Shown here: in pieces, positions 35,801 through 43,240 of the stretch
Layout: each line of letters opens with the position of its first letter
How positions within the stretch are numbered: position 1 is the stretch's first letter
Source: Thermosporothrix hazakensis
GTDB lineage: Bacteria; Chloroflexota; Ktedonobacteria; Ktedonobacterales; Ktedonobacteraceae
DNA length: 64,000 bases
NCBI RefSeq assembly: GCF_003253565.1
Contig: NZ_QKUF01000005.1
Span: 124,001 to 188,000 of the forward strand
Reading direction: 5' to 3'
Notes under the pieces: model-generated
Database searches by the model: none
What the model saw: only the letters and a program-made list of their open reading frames with translations
Told to the model about the DNA's origin: nothing
Translations under genes and position numbers: made by a program

Positions 35801-36109
35801 CCAGTTTGGTTCCTGGGTCATTGCGGTAAACAGACCATCACCGCCGAACTCCCTGACATTGCGCAAAGGCGCGGACAGTTTCTTGTCGAAGCGCTTTTCG
35901 TCCGAGAGCTCATCCACCAGTTCAAAGCCAGAAACGATTACGGGGCTTCTCCCAGGCACCTCTAACTGAAAAATTGGACCATATTTGCGCGCCAGCTCCA
36001 TCATACCAAGAATGGGCTTCTCGCCATCAACATCAAACAGATTCCCTACAAACGGTTTCGCGGGCGGTCGAGGAATAGGTACCGTTCCCTGCTTTTCAAC
36101 AATATGCAT
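32876..36109 (-). CDS. CYP102-like self-sufficient P450 / NADPH-P450 reductase (fatty acid hydroxylase)
   Basis: This 1077-residue fusion has the P450BM3 layout. The heme domain (residues ~1-455) has AGHETTS in the I helix at 274-280 and heme ligand Cys415 in FGNGQRACIG. A flavodoxin-like FMN domain follows (YGSNLGTAEDIA near 530). The FAD/NADPH domain has RPRYYSISSSP and GPGTGLAPFRG. It would hydroxylate medium- and long-chain fatty acids at sub-terminal positions. The PGR turn matching BM3 Arg47 is kept, but the Tyr51 position appears to be Ile, so substrate binding may differ. The ATG at 36109 follows AAGGAG by 10 bp. A TetR gene lies directly upstream, as in the Bacillus fatR-CYP102 pairs. 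Confidence 0.95.
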   Translation of the reverse strand: MHIVEKQGTVPIPRPPAKPFVGNLFDVDGEKPILGMMELARKYGPIFQLEVPGRSPVIVSGFELVDELSDEKRFDKKLSAPLRNVREFGGDGLFTAMTQEPNWQKAHNILLPNFSQRAMQGYFPMMLDIAEQLMEKWERLNADDDIDVPGDMTRLTLDTIGLCGFDYRFNSFYREDMHPFVDAMVRSLTEAMVRLRRLPLQDKLMVREHQQFQRDIDFMNAMVDKLIRERKERGPLENGKKDLLSYMLEGVDKQTGERLDDINIRYQIITFLIAGHETTSGLLSFALYFLLKHPDVLAKAYEEVDRVLGPDPTVLPTFAQINQLHYVSQILKEALRLWPTAPAFFVYPYEDTIIGGKYFLPKEKEITILIPMLHRDKSVWGEDAESFNPEHFSREAEQKRPANAYKPFGNGQRACIGRQFAMQEATLVMGMLLQRFELIDHLNYQLRIKQILTLKPEGFRMKVRKRTTHAVQSPVVQIEQPRIEARPKTIKQHNTPLLVLYGSNLGTAEDIAEHIAEDGTAYGFRTSVAGLDEYAGKLPREGAVVVVTASYNGTPPDNAVEFCRWLDEYAHDGELDGVRYTVFGCGNREWAATFQAIPRKLDDALERYGAKRLYQRGEGDASDDFDGQFQQWYQGLWKALGETFSLEMDEQSRSAQEPLFEVEVLSDVQAPNPFVASFGALPMRVLANRELHTKDGPTPSERSTRHIELALPEQVSYRAGDHLGIIARNHDAQIRRVAAHFQLDPEAKIRLRKTDTRKTHIPVDEPIRVYDLLADYVELQDVATRSQLKRLVEYTECPPEKMQLVALSGDDETSAALYRSEVLLKRKSLIDVLETYPACTLPFSIYLEMLAPIRPRYYSISSSPLQDPSRCTITVGVVQGEAKSGSGEYLGVCSNYLKRMQEGDTVYAFVRDSKSAFRLPESPETPLIMVGPGTGLAPFRGFLQERAALQDEGKNVGPSLLFFGCRHAQQDFIYEDELREFERRGLTSLSVAFSREYPDKKVYVQDKLKERKQEVWDLLQQGAVVYVCGDANKMAPDVRRTFIALYQEKMGVSAQAAELWMQQLTEQKRYLVDVWGS

Positions 36110-36247
36110 AGTTTCTCTGCTCCTTGCCTGATTGGAGAACATCGAAAGTAAAACAGAACACGTATTTCTTTTTATTAAGAGAATTGGAGAGGCTTGAGCG
36201 TGCAAGGGCCATGCTTTCGGTCAAGCCTTCTGGACAGGTAAAAACAT

Positions 36248-36877
36248 TTATGGCTTTTCGGTGCGAAGTTGTGCAGAAAAGACGTGTGGCGGCAGGCCGA
36301 AACGTAGCAGCCGCACCACTTGATCGGTCATCTCATCTGGATCAGGAACCTCATTTTCAAACCACCACATCACGCTTTGAATCACAAGCCCTGTAATCAG
36401 ATGTGCCAGCAATGACAGGTCAAATCCCTGCACCGCTTGTCGCCGATGAATGTCTTCAAGCGTTGTCAGAATGAGCTGCGATAACAGATTTTTCGCAGTA
36501 TAGATGCTGGATATGGCTTCTTCACCTGTCAGCACAATCCGGAACAGGGCACGTCGTTCGTACGCGAGCTGTAATATGACTCGAATAAGAGCATCCAGTG
36601 TAGGTCCTTTCGGGTCCTGACGAAGAGCGTCCGTAGCATGCTGCATCACTTCGCAGAATCCTTCTCGGAGCACGGTAGTGAAGGCCTCATCTTTATCGCG
36701 AAAATAGAGATAAAAGGTACCTACCGCGACACCCGCTTTTTCAGCGATTTCAGCAATGCTCGCATCATGATAGCCGCGTAACGCGAAGACTTCTTGCGCC
36801 GCTGCCAGTATTTCAGCACGTGTCCGTGCTCTGCGCCGACTGTACCGGCGTTTTCCAGAAACTGAATCTTCATTCAT
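36248..36877 (-). CDS. TetR-family repressor of the CYP102-like gene
   Basis: This 209-residue regulator has an N-terminal TetR helix-turn-helix (ILAAAQEVFALRGYHDASIAEIAEKAGV and TFYLYFRDKDEAF, residues ~20-70). The C-terminal domain resembles the FatR/Bm3R1 group that senses fatty acids. It precedes the P450 gene by 138 bp on the same strand, as in Bacillus. Its promoter has the -10 box inside a 14-bp palindrome, and the predicted start of transcription falls at the ATG. It therefore likely represses itself and the P450, and its mRNA may be leaderless. Confidence 0.9.
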   Translation of the reverse strand: MNEDSVSGKRRYSRRRARTRAEILAAAQEVFALRGYHDASIAEIAEKAGVAVGTFYLYFRDKDEAFTTVLREGFCEVMQHATDALRQDPKGPTLDALIRVILQLAYERRALFRIVLTGEEAISSIYTAKNLLSQLILTTLEDIHRRQAVQGFDLSLLAHLITGLVIQSVMWWFENEVPDPDEMTDQVVRLLRFGLPPHVFSAQLRTEKP

Positions 36878-36881
36878 AAAC

Positions 36882-36912
36882 TGAATTATAATTCATTTTT
36901 GCAAAAAGTCAA
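36882..36912 (-). promoter_or_regulatory. Promoter-operator of the TetR-CYP102 operon
   Basis: On the minus strand, TTGACT (36907-36912) and TATAAT (36885-36890) are 16 bp apart. The -10 lies inside the perfect palindrome TGAATTATAATTCA (36882-36895). The A of the gene's ATG (36877) is 8 bp past the -10, which fits leaderless transcription with autorepression. TGAAT...ATTCA half-sites resemble those of Bm3R1/FatR. Confidence 0.8.
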
Positions 36913-37084
36913 GAGTATCTTTTCAAGAGGAGCGAGGGACAGGCAGAAATTCAGAGAAGCAGTTTTATTTTCCCTCTTGTATCAGCACATCTCAATGAGA
37001 AGTCTGCAAGCATACAAATGCCTGAAAACGCACGACATGCCCTCCTATACCACGCCTTCCGACACTCTCTGCCTGATCGCCCCC

Positions 37085-37138
37085 TTGTCAACAACCTATT
37101 TTTGTGGTATAAACGATTTAGCAACTGTTAAATCGTTT
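37085..37138 (+). promoter_or_regulatory. ArsR-CadA promoter with overlapping operator
   Basis: TTGTCA (37085-37090) and TATAAA (37108-37113) are 17 bp apart. A perfect 10-bp inverted repeat, AAACGATTTA (37111-37120) with TAAATCGTTT (37129-37138), starts inside the -10 box. A bound repressor would block the start of transcription. Confidence 0.8.
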
Positions 37139-37164
37139 AAGCGTTTCATCGAGGGAGCAAGGTC

Positions 37165-37641
37165 ATGAATAGTCCATTGGAAGACCAGCCCAATCAGCCA
37201 AAACGCAAGGCTCGCGCCTCCCGGCAAGCAGAACAATGCCAGGTCCACGGTGCAAATCAAGAGCGCGTGGAGCGAGGGCGGCAACTGCTGATTGAAGAAC
37301 AAACCGCCTTCGAGGTTGCGGAAATTTTTCGGGCTCTGGGCGACTCAAGCCGCGTCAAAATTGTATACAGCTTGCTTAAACAGGAGCTCTGCACCTGCGA
37401 CCTTGCAGCGATCACCGGAAGTTCCGAATCCTCTGTTTCACAGCATTTGCGTATTTTACGTCAACTCCGGCTGGTAAAGAGCCGCAGACAGGGAAAACAG
37501 GTCTTTTATAGCCTGGACGACGCCCATATTCGGACCTTGCTGTTGGTCTGTCTCAATCACGTACGCGATGATAACGGCCAGCAGCACGAAGGACTGGGGA
37601 AAGTACTGGCATTATTTGAGCAGGAGACGCCTGCTCGTTAA
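37165..37641 (+). CDS. ArsR/SmtB-family metal-sensing repressor (CadC-like)
   Basis: This 158-residue winged-helix repressor has the ELCTCDLA motif near residue 74, whose two Cys form the alpha-3 metal site of CadC-type sensors. The recognition helix reads SSESSVSQHLRIL. Near the N terminus there is a further Cys and His (CQVH near residue 25) that could complete the site. It controls the adjacent P-type ATPase, 48 bp downstream, through the inverted repeat on its own promoter. Likely metals are Cd, Zn or Pb. GGGAGCAAGG lies just upstream of the ATG. Confidence 0.93.
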   Translation: MNSPLEDQPNQPKRKARASRQAEQCQVHGANQERVERGRQLLIEEQTAFEVAEIFRALGDSSRVKIVYSLLKQELCTCDLAAITGSSESSVSQHLRILRQLRLVKSRRQGKQVFYSLDDAHIRTLLLVCLNHVRDDNGQQHEGLGKVLALFEQETPAR

Positions 37642-37689
37642 AAGTTCAGCAGCCGTAAGGATACTCCTTTCGTAGAATGGGGAAATAGT

Positions 37690-40074
37690 ATGGCAATTCA
37701 AACAACTGAGCTTGACCTTGCCTCTCTAGGAGCCGATTCCTGCAAAGACTGTGTGCAATCTCTCCTTCTGGAGATGACAGGAGTCAAGAAAGTCACATTG
37801 AAAGATTGTGGCTGCCATCTGAACATAGCGTATGATGCGCAGCGCTCCACGCCAACCCAACTGCAAACGCTGCTTCTCGCCGCACAGCAAAAACTTATCC
37901 CGGCCATTCGGCATGAGAAGCTTCAGTTGACTGGCGTTGATTGTGCCGAGTGCAGCCGTACGCTTGAACGAGGAATTCAGAATTTGCCCGGCGTCCTCCA
38001 TGCTCAAGTCAACTTTGCGAACGCGCAGGCGCTTATTGCCTATAATCGAGAACGCTGTACACCCGCCCAGATTACGCGCTGCGTGCGTGAGCTAGGCTTC
38101 GGCATTCAGGGAGAGCAAGCAAGTCATCAGCATATCGGCTGCGCCTGTGGCGAAGAACACACCCATGAAGAGCATGCCATCCAGTCCACTCCCTCACGCC
38201 TGCTGGCTCTCTGGCAGCGTGTACAGCTCTGGTTCCCAACCGCCGCCGCCGCCAGTTTCTGGGTCATCGGTTTTCTGCTCCCCTCCCTCAATGCGCCCAC
38301 GCTGGCAAGCACGATTTGTTTCATTCTAGCAATCATTATTGGTGGATATCGTGTTGCCCGTAGCGGCTATTTTGCCCTGGTTCGCAGCAGGACACTGGAT
38401 ATCAACATTCTGATGACGATCGCTGTTATCGGAGCCGGCATCATCGGGCAGTGGGAAGAAGGGGCTGCGGTTGTGATTCTCTTCTCTCTGGGCGAGATGC
38501 TGGAAGAAAGCTCAATGAACCGCGTGCGCAAGTCGCTACATGCATTGATGGACCTTGCTCCACGAGAAGCAACCCTGAGAACGTCAGCGGGAGAACGTCG
38601 TGTCCCGGTAGAACAGCTACAGCCCGGAGATACGATTCTTATTCGCCCGGGAGAACGCATTCCAGCCGACGGCCTGGTGAGTGCGGGCATGACCCTGGTC
38701 AATCAGGCTCCCATTACCGGTGAAAGCATCCCGGTTGAGAAGCTGACCGGTGATGAAGTCTATGCGGGCACGATTAACCAGCATGGCTCGCTCGAAGTAC
38801 AGGTGACGAAATACGCGCAAGATTCGACACTGGCGAAGATCATCACGCTGGTGCAAGAGGCGCAGGGCTCGCGAGCACCCATTCAGCGCTTTATTGATCG
38901 CTTTGCCCACTACTATACGCCCGCTATCGCTATCTTTGCCGTGCTCCTGGCCGTCATTCCGCCAGTGGTGCTACAGGAACCCTTTGTTACCTGGCTCTAT
39001 CGTGCGCTGGTGCTGCTGGTAATCGCCTGTCCTTGCGCACTGGTCATCTCAACGCCAGTCGCAATCGTGTCGGCTGTCAGCCGCGCCTCTCGCGCTGGAA
39101 TCCTGATCAAAGGTGGTGCTTTCCTTGAGATCTTGAGTAGCCTGAAAGCTATTGCCTTTGATAAAACGGGTACCATCACACAAGGCCGTCCGGCAGTCAC
39201 CGATGTCGAACCGCTTAGCGACCTTTCAGAGGAGCAACTGTTACAACTGGCCGCCGCTGTTGAGATACATTCAGAGCATCCGCTTGCCAGCGCCATACTG
39301 GAAGAGGCAAAGGCTCGTGAGCTCAACTGGAACGAGCCAGAAGCGTTTCAGGCGCTCCCCGGTCAGGGTGCACAGGCACTGGTTGAGCAGCAAACCATTC
39401 TGGTTGGCAAACCTGCGCTCTTTGCGCCCCTCGAACCAACCATTGAGCAACGTGTGATCGCGCTGGAGGAAGCCGGTAAAACGGTGCTGATTGTAGGTGT
39501 AGAAAAGCAGCCGGCTGGCCTGATCGCCGTTGCTGACCAGCTTCGCCCGGAGGCCGCCGAAGCACTGCAAGATCTGTATCAATCCGGAATTGCGGCTACC
39601 ACAATGTTAACGGGAGATAACGAGCGCACTGCCCGGGCCGTTGCGCGTGCCGTTGGTGTGACCGATGTCGCGGCAAATCTCTTACCAGAGCAGAAGTTGA
39701 AGGCTATCGTGCAACTGAACGAGCGCTATCAGCGGGTCGCAATGGTTGGGGATGGTATCAACGATGCCCCGGCGCTGGCGAAAGCATCGGTCGGGATAGC
39801 AATGGGGGCAACAGGAAGTGATACGGCTTTAGAGGCCGCAGATGTGGCTCTGATGACCGATGACCTGCGCAAGCTGCCATTTCTGCTGCGGCTCAGTCGG
39901 GCAACGATGCGAACCATTCGCGTCAACATTACCTTCTCGCTGGTCATTAAAGCCGTCTTCTTGCTGCTGACCATTGCCGGTATTGCCAATCTCTGGCTTG
40001 CTATTCTGGCTGATACAGGGGCCGCGCTTCTGGTAATCGCGCATAGTCTACTTCTGCTTCGGTCTCGCTCTTGA
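37690..40074 (+). CDS. cadA: Heavy-metal P1B-type ATPase (Cd/Zn/Pb efflux)
   Basis: This 794-residue efflux pump has two N-terminal HMA domains (CKDC near 20, CAEC near 88), then a His/Cys-rich segment near 145-160. The membrane segment with the CPC metal motif (IACPCALVIS) is near 445. Phosphorylation Asp lies in DKTGT near 493, the SEHPLA (P1B) segment near 530, and GDGINDAPALA near 692. CPC plus an HMA with CAEC and DKTGTITQ, together with the ArsR/CadC neighbour, make Cd/Zn/Pb the likely substrates over Cu. Gene symbol given on this basis; zntA is an alternative name. Confidence 0.92.
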   Translation: MAIQTTELDLASLGADSCKDCVQSLLLEMTGVKKVTLKDCGCHLNIAYDAQRSTPTQLQTLLLAAQQKLIPAIRHEKLQLTGVDCAECSRTLERGIQNLPGVLHAQVNFANAQALIAYNRERCTPAQITRCVRELGFGIQGEQASHQHIGCACGEEHTHEEHAIQSTPSRLLALWQRVQLWFPTAAAASFWVIGFLLPSLNAPTLASTICFILAIIIGGYRVARSGYFALVRSRTLDINILMTIAVIGAGIIGQWEEGAAVVILFSLGEMLEESSMNRVRKSLHALMDLAPREATLRTSAGERRVPVEQLQPGDTILIRPGERIPADGLVSAGMTLVNQAPITGESIPVEKLTGDEVYAGTINQHGSLEVQVTKYAQDSTLAKIITLVQEAQGSRAPIQRFIDRFAHYYTPAIAIFAVLLAVIPPVVLQEPFVTWLYRALVLLVIACPCALVISTPVAIVSAVSRASRAGILIKGGAFLEILSSLKAIAFDKTGTITQGRPAVTDVEPLSDLSEEQLLQLAAAVEIHSEHPLASAILEEAKARELNWNEPEAFQALPGQGAQALVEQQTILVGKPALFAPLEPTIEQRVIALEEAGKTVLIVGVEKQPAGLIAVADQLRPEAAEALQDLYQSGIAATTMLTGDNERTARAVARAVGVTDVAANLLPEQKLKAIVQLNERYQRVAMVGDGINDAPALAKASVGIAMGATGSDTALEAADVALMTDDLRKLPFLLRLSRATMRTIRVNITFSLVIKAVFLLLTIAGIANLWLAILADTGAALLVIAHSLLLLRSRS

Positions 40075-40087
40075 AGGAAGAAAACAA

Positions 40088-40115
40088 AGGGCCCTGTCTT
40101 TTGTGGCAGGGCCCT
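40088..40115. terminator. Terminator between cadA and the phosphotransferase gene
   Basis: A 9-bp perfect stem (40088-40096 with 40107-40115) lies between convergent genes, with short T-runs on both sides. Confidence 0.8.
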
Positions 40116-40125
40116 CTTTAGTAGT

Positions 40126-41037
40126 CTACAAGGAGAGCTCGGTAAGAATAGCCTGCTTCAACATCTGATAAACGTCGGTCTGTCCTCGTTCCGCGAAAAA
40201 GAGCAACGCCACCAGCGAGATATAGCAATGATAACACTGTATCCGTTCCTCAAGAGCTGGAATGGAAGTCTTGCAGAATTGCGAGTAATCCTTGAAGGCC
40301 CGAAAGAAACTCCCGCCAAAATCCCAGAATGAGCCCCATGAGACATCAAACAGGTAGTCACCATAGGAGGCACTCCCCCAATCAAGCACAGCGCTGATTT
40401 CGCCGCCATCGGTCAGCACATTATCAAAGCTGTAGTCTCCATGAATCAGATAGCGTTCCTGAGGACAGAAGGTGCTGAGCGCTCTCATATTCTCATAGAG
40501 CCGGGTACATAGCCCACGATCCAGGCAAGTGGTACGATATGCCCGCTCCATTCGTTCGGCCTGCTCCCCTTGATTCACCGAGAGCAAATAGTCCGTCCAG
40601 CTCGCAAACATCCCGTTCCCCTCACGATCCAGGGGACCATAGCCACGACTCTCACTGACATCACAATGATGAATACGGTCCAACATCTCAATCATGCGCG
40701 GAAGCAGTTGTGTCACTTCAGCCTCAGGCAACTCCATTAGCATCTGGCCGGGCATCCTTCGCGAAATAGCATAGGCAAAGTCCCCCCGCTCCCCAAGCGC
40801 GATCATCTCCGGTACAGGAATCCCCGTGTGTGCATAACGCCGATAGATCCAGGCATCGCGCTGAAAAAAGATCGCCTGCTCGTTCACACGCAGGATATAG
40901 TCCGGACCACCCTTCGTTGACACGATAAACGCCTTCGAGACCTGCCCCGATCGCACCGGTTGAATGGCCTTTATTTCCTCCGAAATCCACTTCCCTGCAA
41001 GGGCTGCCAGTTCTTCAGGTGCAAACTCGCTCTTCAT
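40126..41037 (-). CDS. Aminoglycoside phosphotransferase-family kinase
   Basis: This ~303-residue protein has the APH/choline-kinase fold. A Lys-type ATP strand is near YILRVN, the catalytic Brenner motif is LIHGDYSFDNVL near 205, and the metal-binding DW motif is VLDWGSASYGDYLFD near 222. Composition and length resemble hygromycin-B-phosphotransferase-like proteins, but many such proteins phosphorylate cell metabolites instead. No resistance phenotype can be stated. The start is ATG at 41037, or TTG one codon upstream, which is closer to the best distance from AGGAG. Confidence 0.8.
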   Translation of the reverse strand: MKSEFAPEELAALAGKWISEEIKAIQPVRSGQVSKAFIVSTKGGPDYILRVNEQAIFFQRDAWIYRRYAHTGIPVPEMIALGERGDFAYAISRRMPGQMLMELPEAEVTQLLPRMIEMLDRIHHCDVSESRGYGPLDREGNGMFASWTDYLLSVNQGEQAERMERAYRTTCLDRGLCTRLYENMRALSTFCPQERYLIHGDYSFDNVLTDGGEISAVLDWGSASYGDYLFDVSWGSFWDFGGSFFRAFKDYSQFCKTSIPALEERIQCYHCYISLVALLFFAERGQTDVYQMLKQAILTELSL

Positions 41038-41173
41038 CAAACAATGCGCTCCTCTCGCTTATATTGTCCTATCTCTTGCACCCCACTCTACCACAGGCAA
41101 GCAACACCTTCAAAACCCTGCTATAATTATATTGAAAAATGCGTATATTCAGACAGGCAAAAACCACGGCCTC

Positions 41174-41227
41174 TTGACGAATGCAATTAGGGTGTGCTAA
41201 TATCCGACTAAAATAGTAAGGTTTTAG
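41174..41227 (+). promoter_or_regulatory. Iron-operon promoter with a DtxR/IdeR-like site
   Basis: TTGACG (41174-41179) and TAATAT (41198-41203) are 18 bp apart. The sequence TTAG-N6-CTAA at 41187-41200 overlaps the spacer and the -10, and matches about 12 of 19 bases of the IdeR/DtxR box. A second inverted repeat, CTAAAA (41208-41213) with TTTTAG (41222-41227), lies just past it. A further AGTAAGG/CCTTACT hairpin (41215-41258) is in the leader. Iron-dependent repression is the likely control. Confidence 0.6.
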
Positions 41228-41288
41228 CGCCCCGAAGTGAGCACGCAAAAGCCTTACTCGAAGAAAGCAAAAGCCCAGGAGCTTGACA

Positions 41289-42239
41289 GTGATAGAGAGA
41301 AGATTTTGCGCTCAGATTTCACGAGAAGCGGCCGAACCCTTTATCGGCACCGCCGTTCATATCGATGCGTGGTTGTTGCTTGAATACACAGGACCCTGGA
41401 ATTATTATGCGGTTGAAGACAGCGCTCTCCCGGAATCGGTCAAGGGGTGGATTGCCTCGCTTAAAGAGGCCTATCCGCGCTTTCGCACCCAATTTATCAG
41501 GCAGAACACCCGAATTCAGAAAACCATTACCTGCTTCTTTGTCATCGCACAAGAAGGCAGGCAAGCAGTCTACAAGTTCCAGTTCGGAAGCTATGAAGAT
41601 CTGCTCTCCATTAATTTCTCGGCAATTCTTTCCGGTCACGCATCATATAACTCCTATCTCTCACAAGATCCTATTTTTCTTGTCTGCACCCACGGTAAGC
41701 ATGACCACTGCTGTGCCAAGTTCGGAATGCCAATCTATAACGAACTGACACGACTGGTTGGCGCTCAGGCGTGGCAAACCTCACATGTGGGCGGAGACAA
41801 ATTCGCAGCCAATCTCGTCTGTTTCCCACACGGGCTCTACTATGCACGTGTCACCATCAGTGAGCTTCCGCACATTGTCGCGGCCTATCGCAATGGTGAG
41901 GTCTATATCCCAAAGCTGCGGGGGCGCTCCTGCTACAGTCCTATCGCACAGGCGGCGGATTGCTTCTTGCGAGCCCAAACGAGGTCCACGGCGCTAAATG
42001 CTTTCAAGCTGGTAGATATTCAGGAGGTAGAAACGGATACCTATACCGTGACCTTCTCCTCTCATACAGACCACAGCATTCATATGCTCACCCTGTCCGT
42101 TGAGCTCAAGAATGTTGCCTGCTTCTCTACCTGCAAAGGAATGCACCAGAACCGCATCACCTATACACGGCTTCAGAAGCATGATGTGCTTCTGCCAACC
42201 ATGCATTCACCATCACAACTCGCATTACACTTTGCTTAG
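41289..42239 (+). CDS. Sucrase/ferredoxin-like (thioredoxin-fold 2Fe-2S) protein
   Basis: This 316-residue protein is of the Suc_Fer-like family. Family motifs are VCTHGKHDHCCAKFG near 138, HVGGDKFAANLVCFP near 165, and a late Cys pair near 279-283 (CFSTC). The Cys/His set can hold a 2Fe-2S cluster. It heads the siderophore uptake operon with an iron-type operator upstream. An iron-siderophore reductase role is the natural inference, not shown. GTG at 41289 is preferred because AGGAG is 7 bp upstream; a TTG two codons earlier is too close. Confidence 0.82.
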   Translation: MIERRFCAQISREAAEPFIGTAVHIDAWLLLEYTGPWNYYAVEDSALPESVKGWIASLKEAYPRFRTQFIRQNTRIQKTITCFFVIAQEGRQAVYKFQFGSYEDLLSINFSAILSGHASYNSYLSQDPIFLVCTHGKHDHCCAKFGMPIYNELTRLVGAQAWQTSHVGGDKFAANLVCFPHGLYYARVTISELPHIVAAYRNGEVYIPKLRGRSCYSPIAQAADCFLRAQTRSTALNAFKLVDIQEVETDTYTVTFSSHTDHSIHMLTLSVELKNVACFSTCKGMHQNRITYTRLQKHDVLLPTMHSPSQLALHFA

Positions 42240-42254
42240 GAGTTTCTATATATT

Positions 42255-43235
42255 ATGTTGAGACATCTATCCGCCACAGCAGGACATCGTTTTCCGAACT
42301 GGCGGTTTCATAGTCTGGCGCTCTTATTTTGTCTCTTCTCTCTTCTTATTTCAGCCTGTGGAGGGCAATCCGCCAATACCAACGCCTCCAACACCGATAC
42401 CGGTGACCGGGTCATCAAACATGCAATGGGCGAAACCAAAGTGCCAGCCCATCCCAAACGGGTCGTAGTGCTGGATACAGGTGAGCTCGACAACGCCATT
42501 GCATTGGGTATTACGCCTGTTGGTGCGGTCTCCGCATTCCCGGATGGAAAACTATTGACCTACTGGGGTGACAAGACCAAAGCCATCACGCTTGTTGGGA
42601 CGATCGCGCAGCCAAATCTGGAAAAGATCATGTCTCTCTCTCCTGATCTGATCCTGAGCAGCAAAGTTCGCCACGAGAAGATCTATAAAGAGCTCTCCGA
42701 GATTGCTCCTACCGTCTTCACTGAAACCGTCGGCGCACCCTGGAAAGAGAACTTCAAGCTCCAGGCTGAGGCTCTGAACAAGATAGACGAATACAATCGC
42801 CTGATGAATGCATACAATCAGCGCCTGACCGAGTTCAAGCAGAAGATGGGAGCCAAACTATCCAGCACCCATGTTTCAATGGTGCGCGTTCTCTCTGATC
42901 GGGTCCGTATTTATCAAAATAAATCCTTTGTCGGTACCCTGCTCAAAGATGCAGGTCTGCCACGCCCTGCGGTTCAGGATAAAGACGACTTCTTTATTGA
43001 GGACAGCAGCTATGAGCGCATCAAAGACATGGATGGTGATGTGATCTTCCTGATGAACTATGGAAACAGCGAGGATCGGCTTGAGGAGTTGACACATCAG
43101 GCACAATGGAAACAGCTCCAGGCAGTCAAAAGCGGGCGCGTCTATCGTGTCTCCGACGACATCTGGGCCCTCGGGCTCGGCATTGGTGCGGCAGACAAGG
43201 TCATAGACGACCTGTTCACCTATCTAGCAAAGTAG
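42255..43235 (+). CDS. Iron-siderophore-binding lipoprotein (FecB/FepB type)
   Basis: This 326-residue lipoprotein has a signal peptide and lipobox LLISACGG near residue 36, followed by a peripla_BP_2 fold. The KRVVVLDTGELDNAIALGI motif near 74 and the later I-Y-K...LSEIAPTVF segment are typical of the TroA-like FecB/FhuD group. It captures ferric siderophore outside the membrane and hands it to the two permeases. The ATG lies 15 bp past the previous stop, with AGGAG about 11 bp upstream. Confidence 0.93.
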   Translation: MLRHLSATAGHRFPNWRFHSLALLFCLFSLLISACGGQSANTNASNTDTGDRVIKHAMGETKVPAHPKRVVVLDTGELDNAIALGITPVGAVSAFPDGKLLTYWGDKTKAITLVGTIAQPNLEKIMSLSPDLILSSKVRHEKIYKELSEIAPTVFTETVGAPWKENFKLQAEALNKIDEYNRLMNAYNQRLTEFKQKMGAKLSSTHVSMVRVLSDRVRIYQNKSFVGTLLKDAGLPRPAVQDKDDFFIEDSSYERIKDMDGDVIFLMNYGNSEDRLEELTHQAQWKQLQAVKSGRVYRVSDDIWALGLGIGAADKVIDDLFTYLAK

Positions 43236-43240
43236 TTTCT

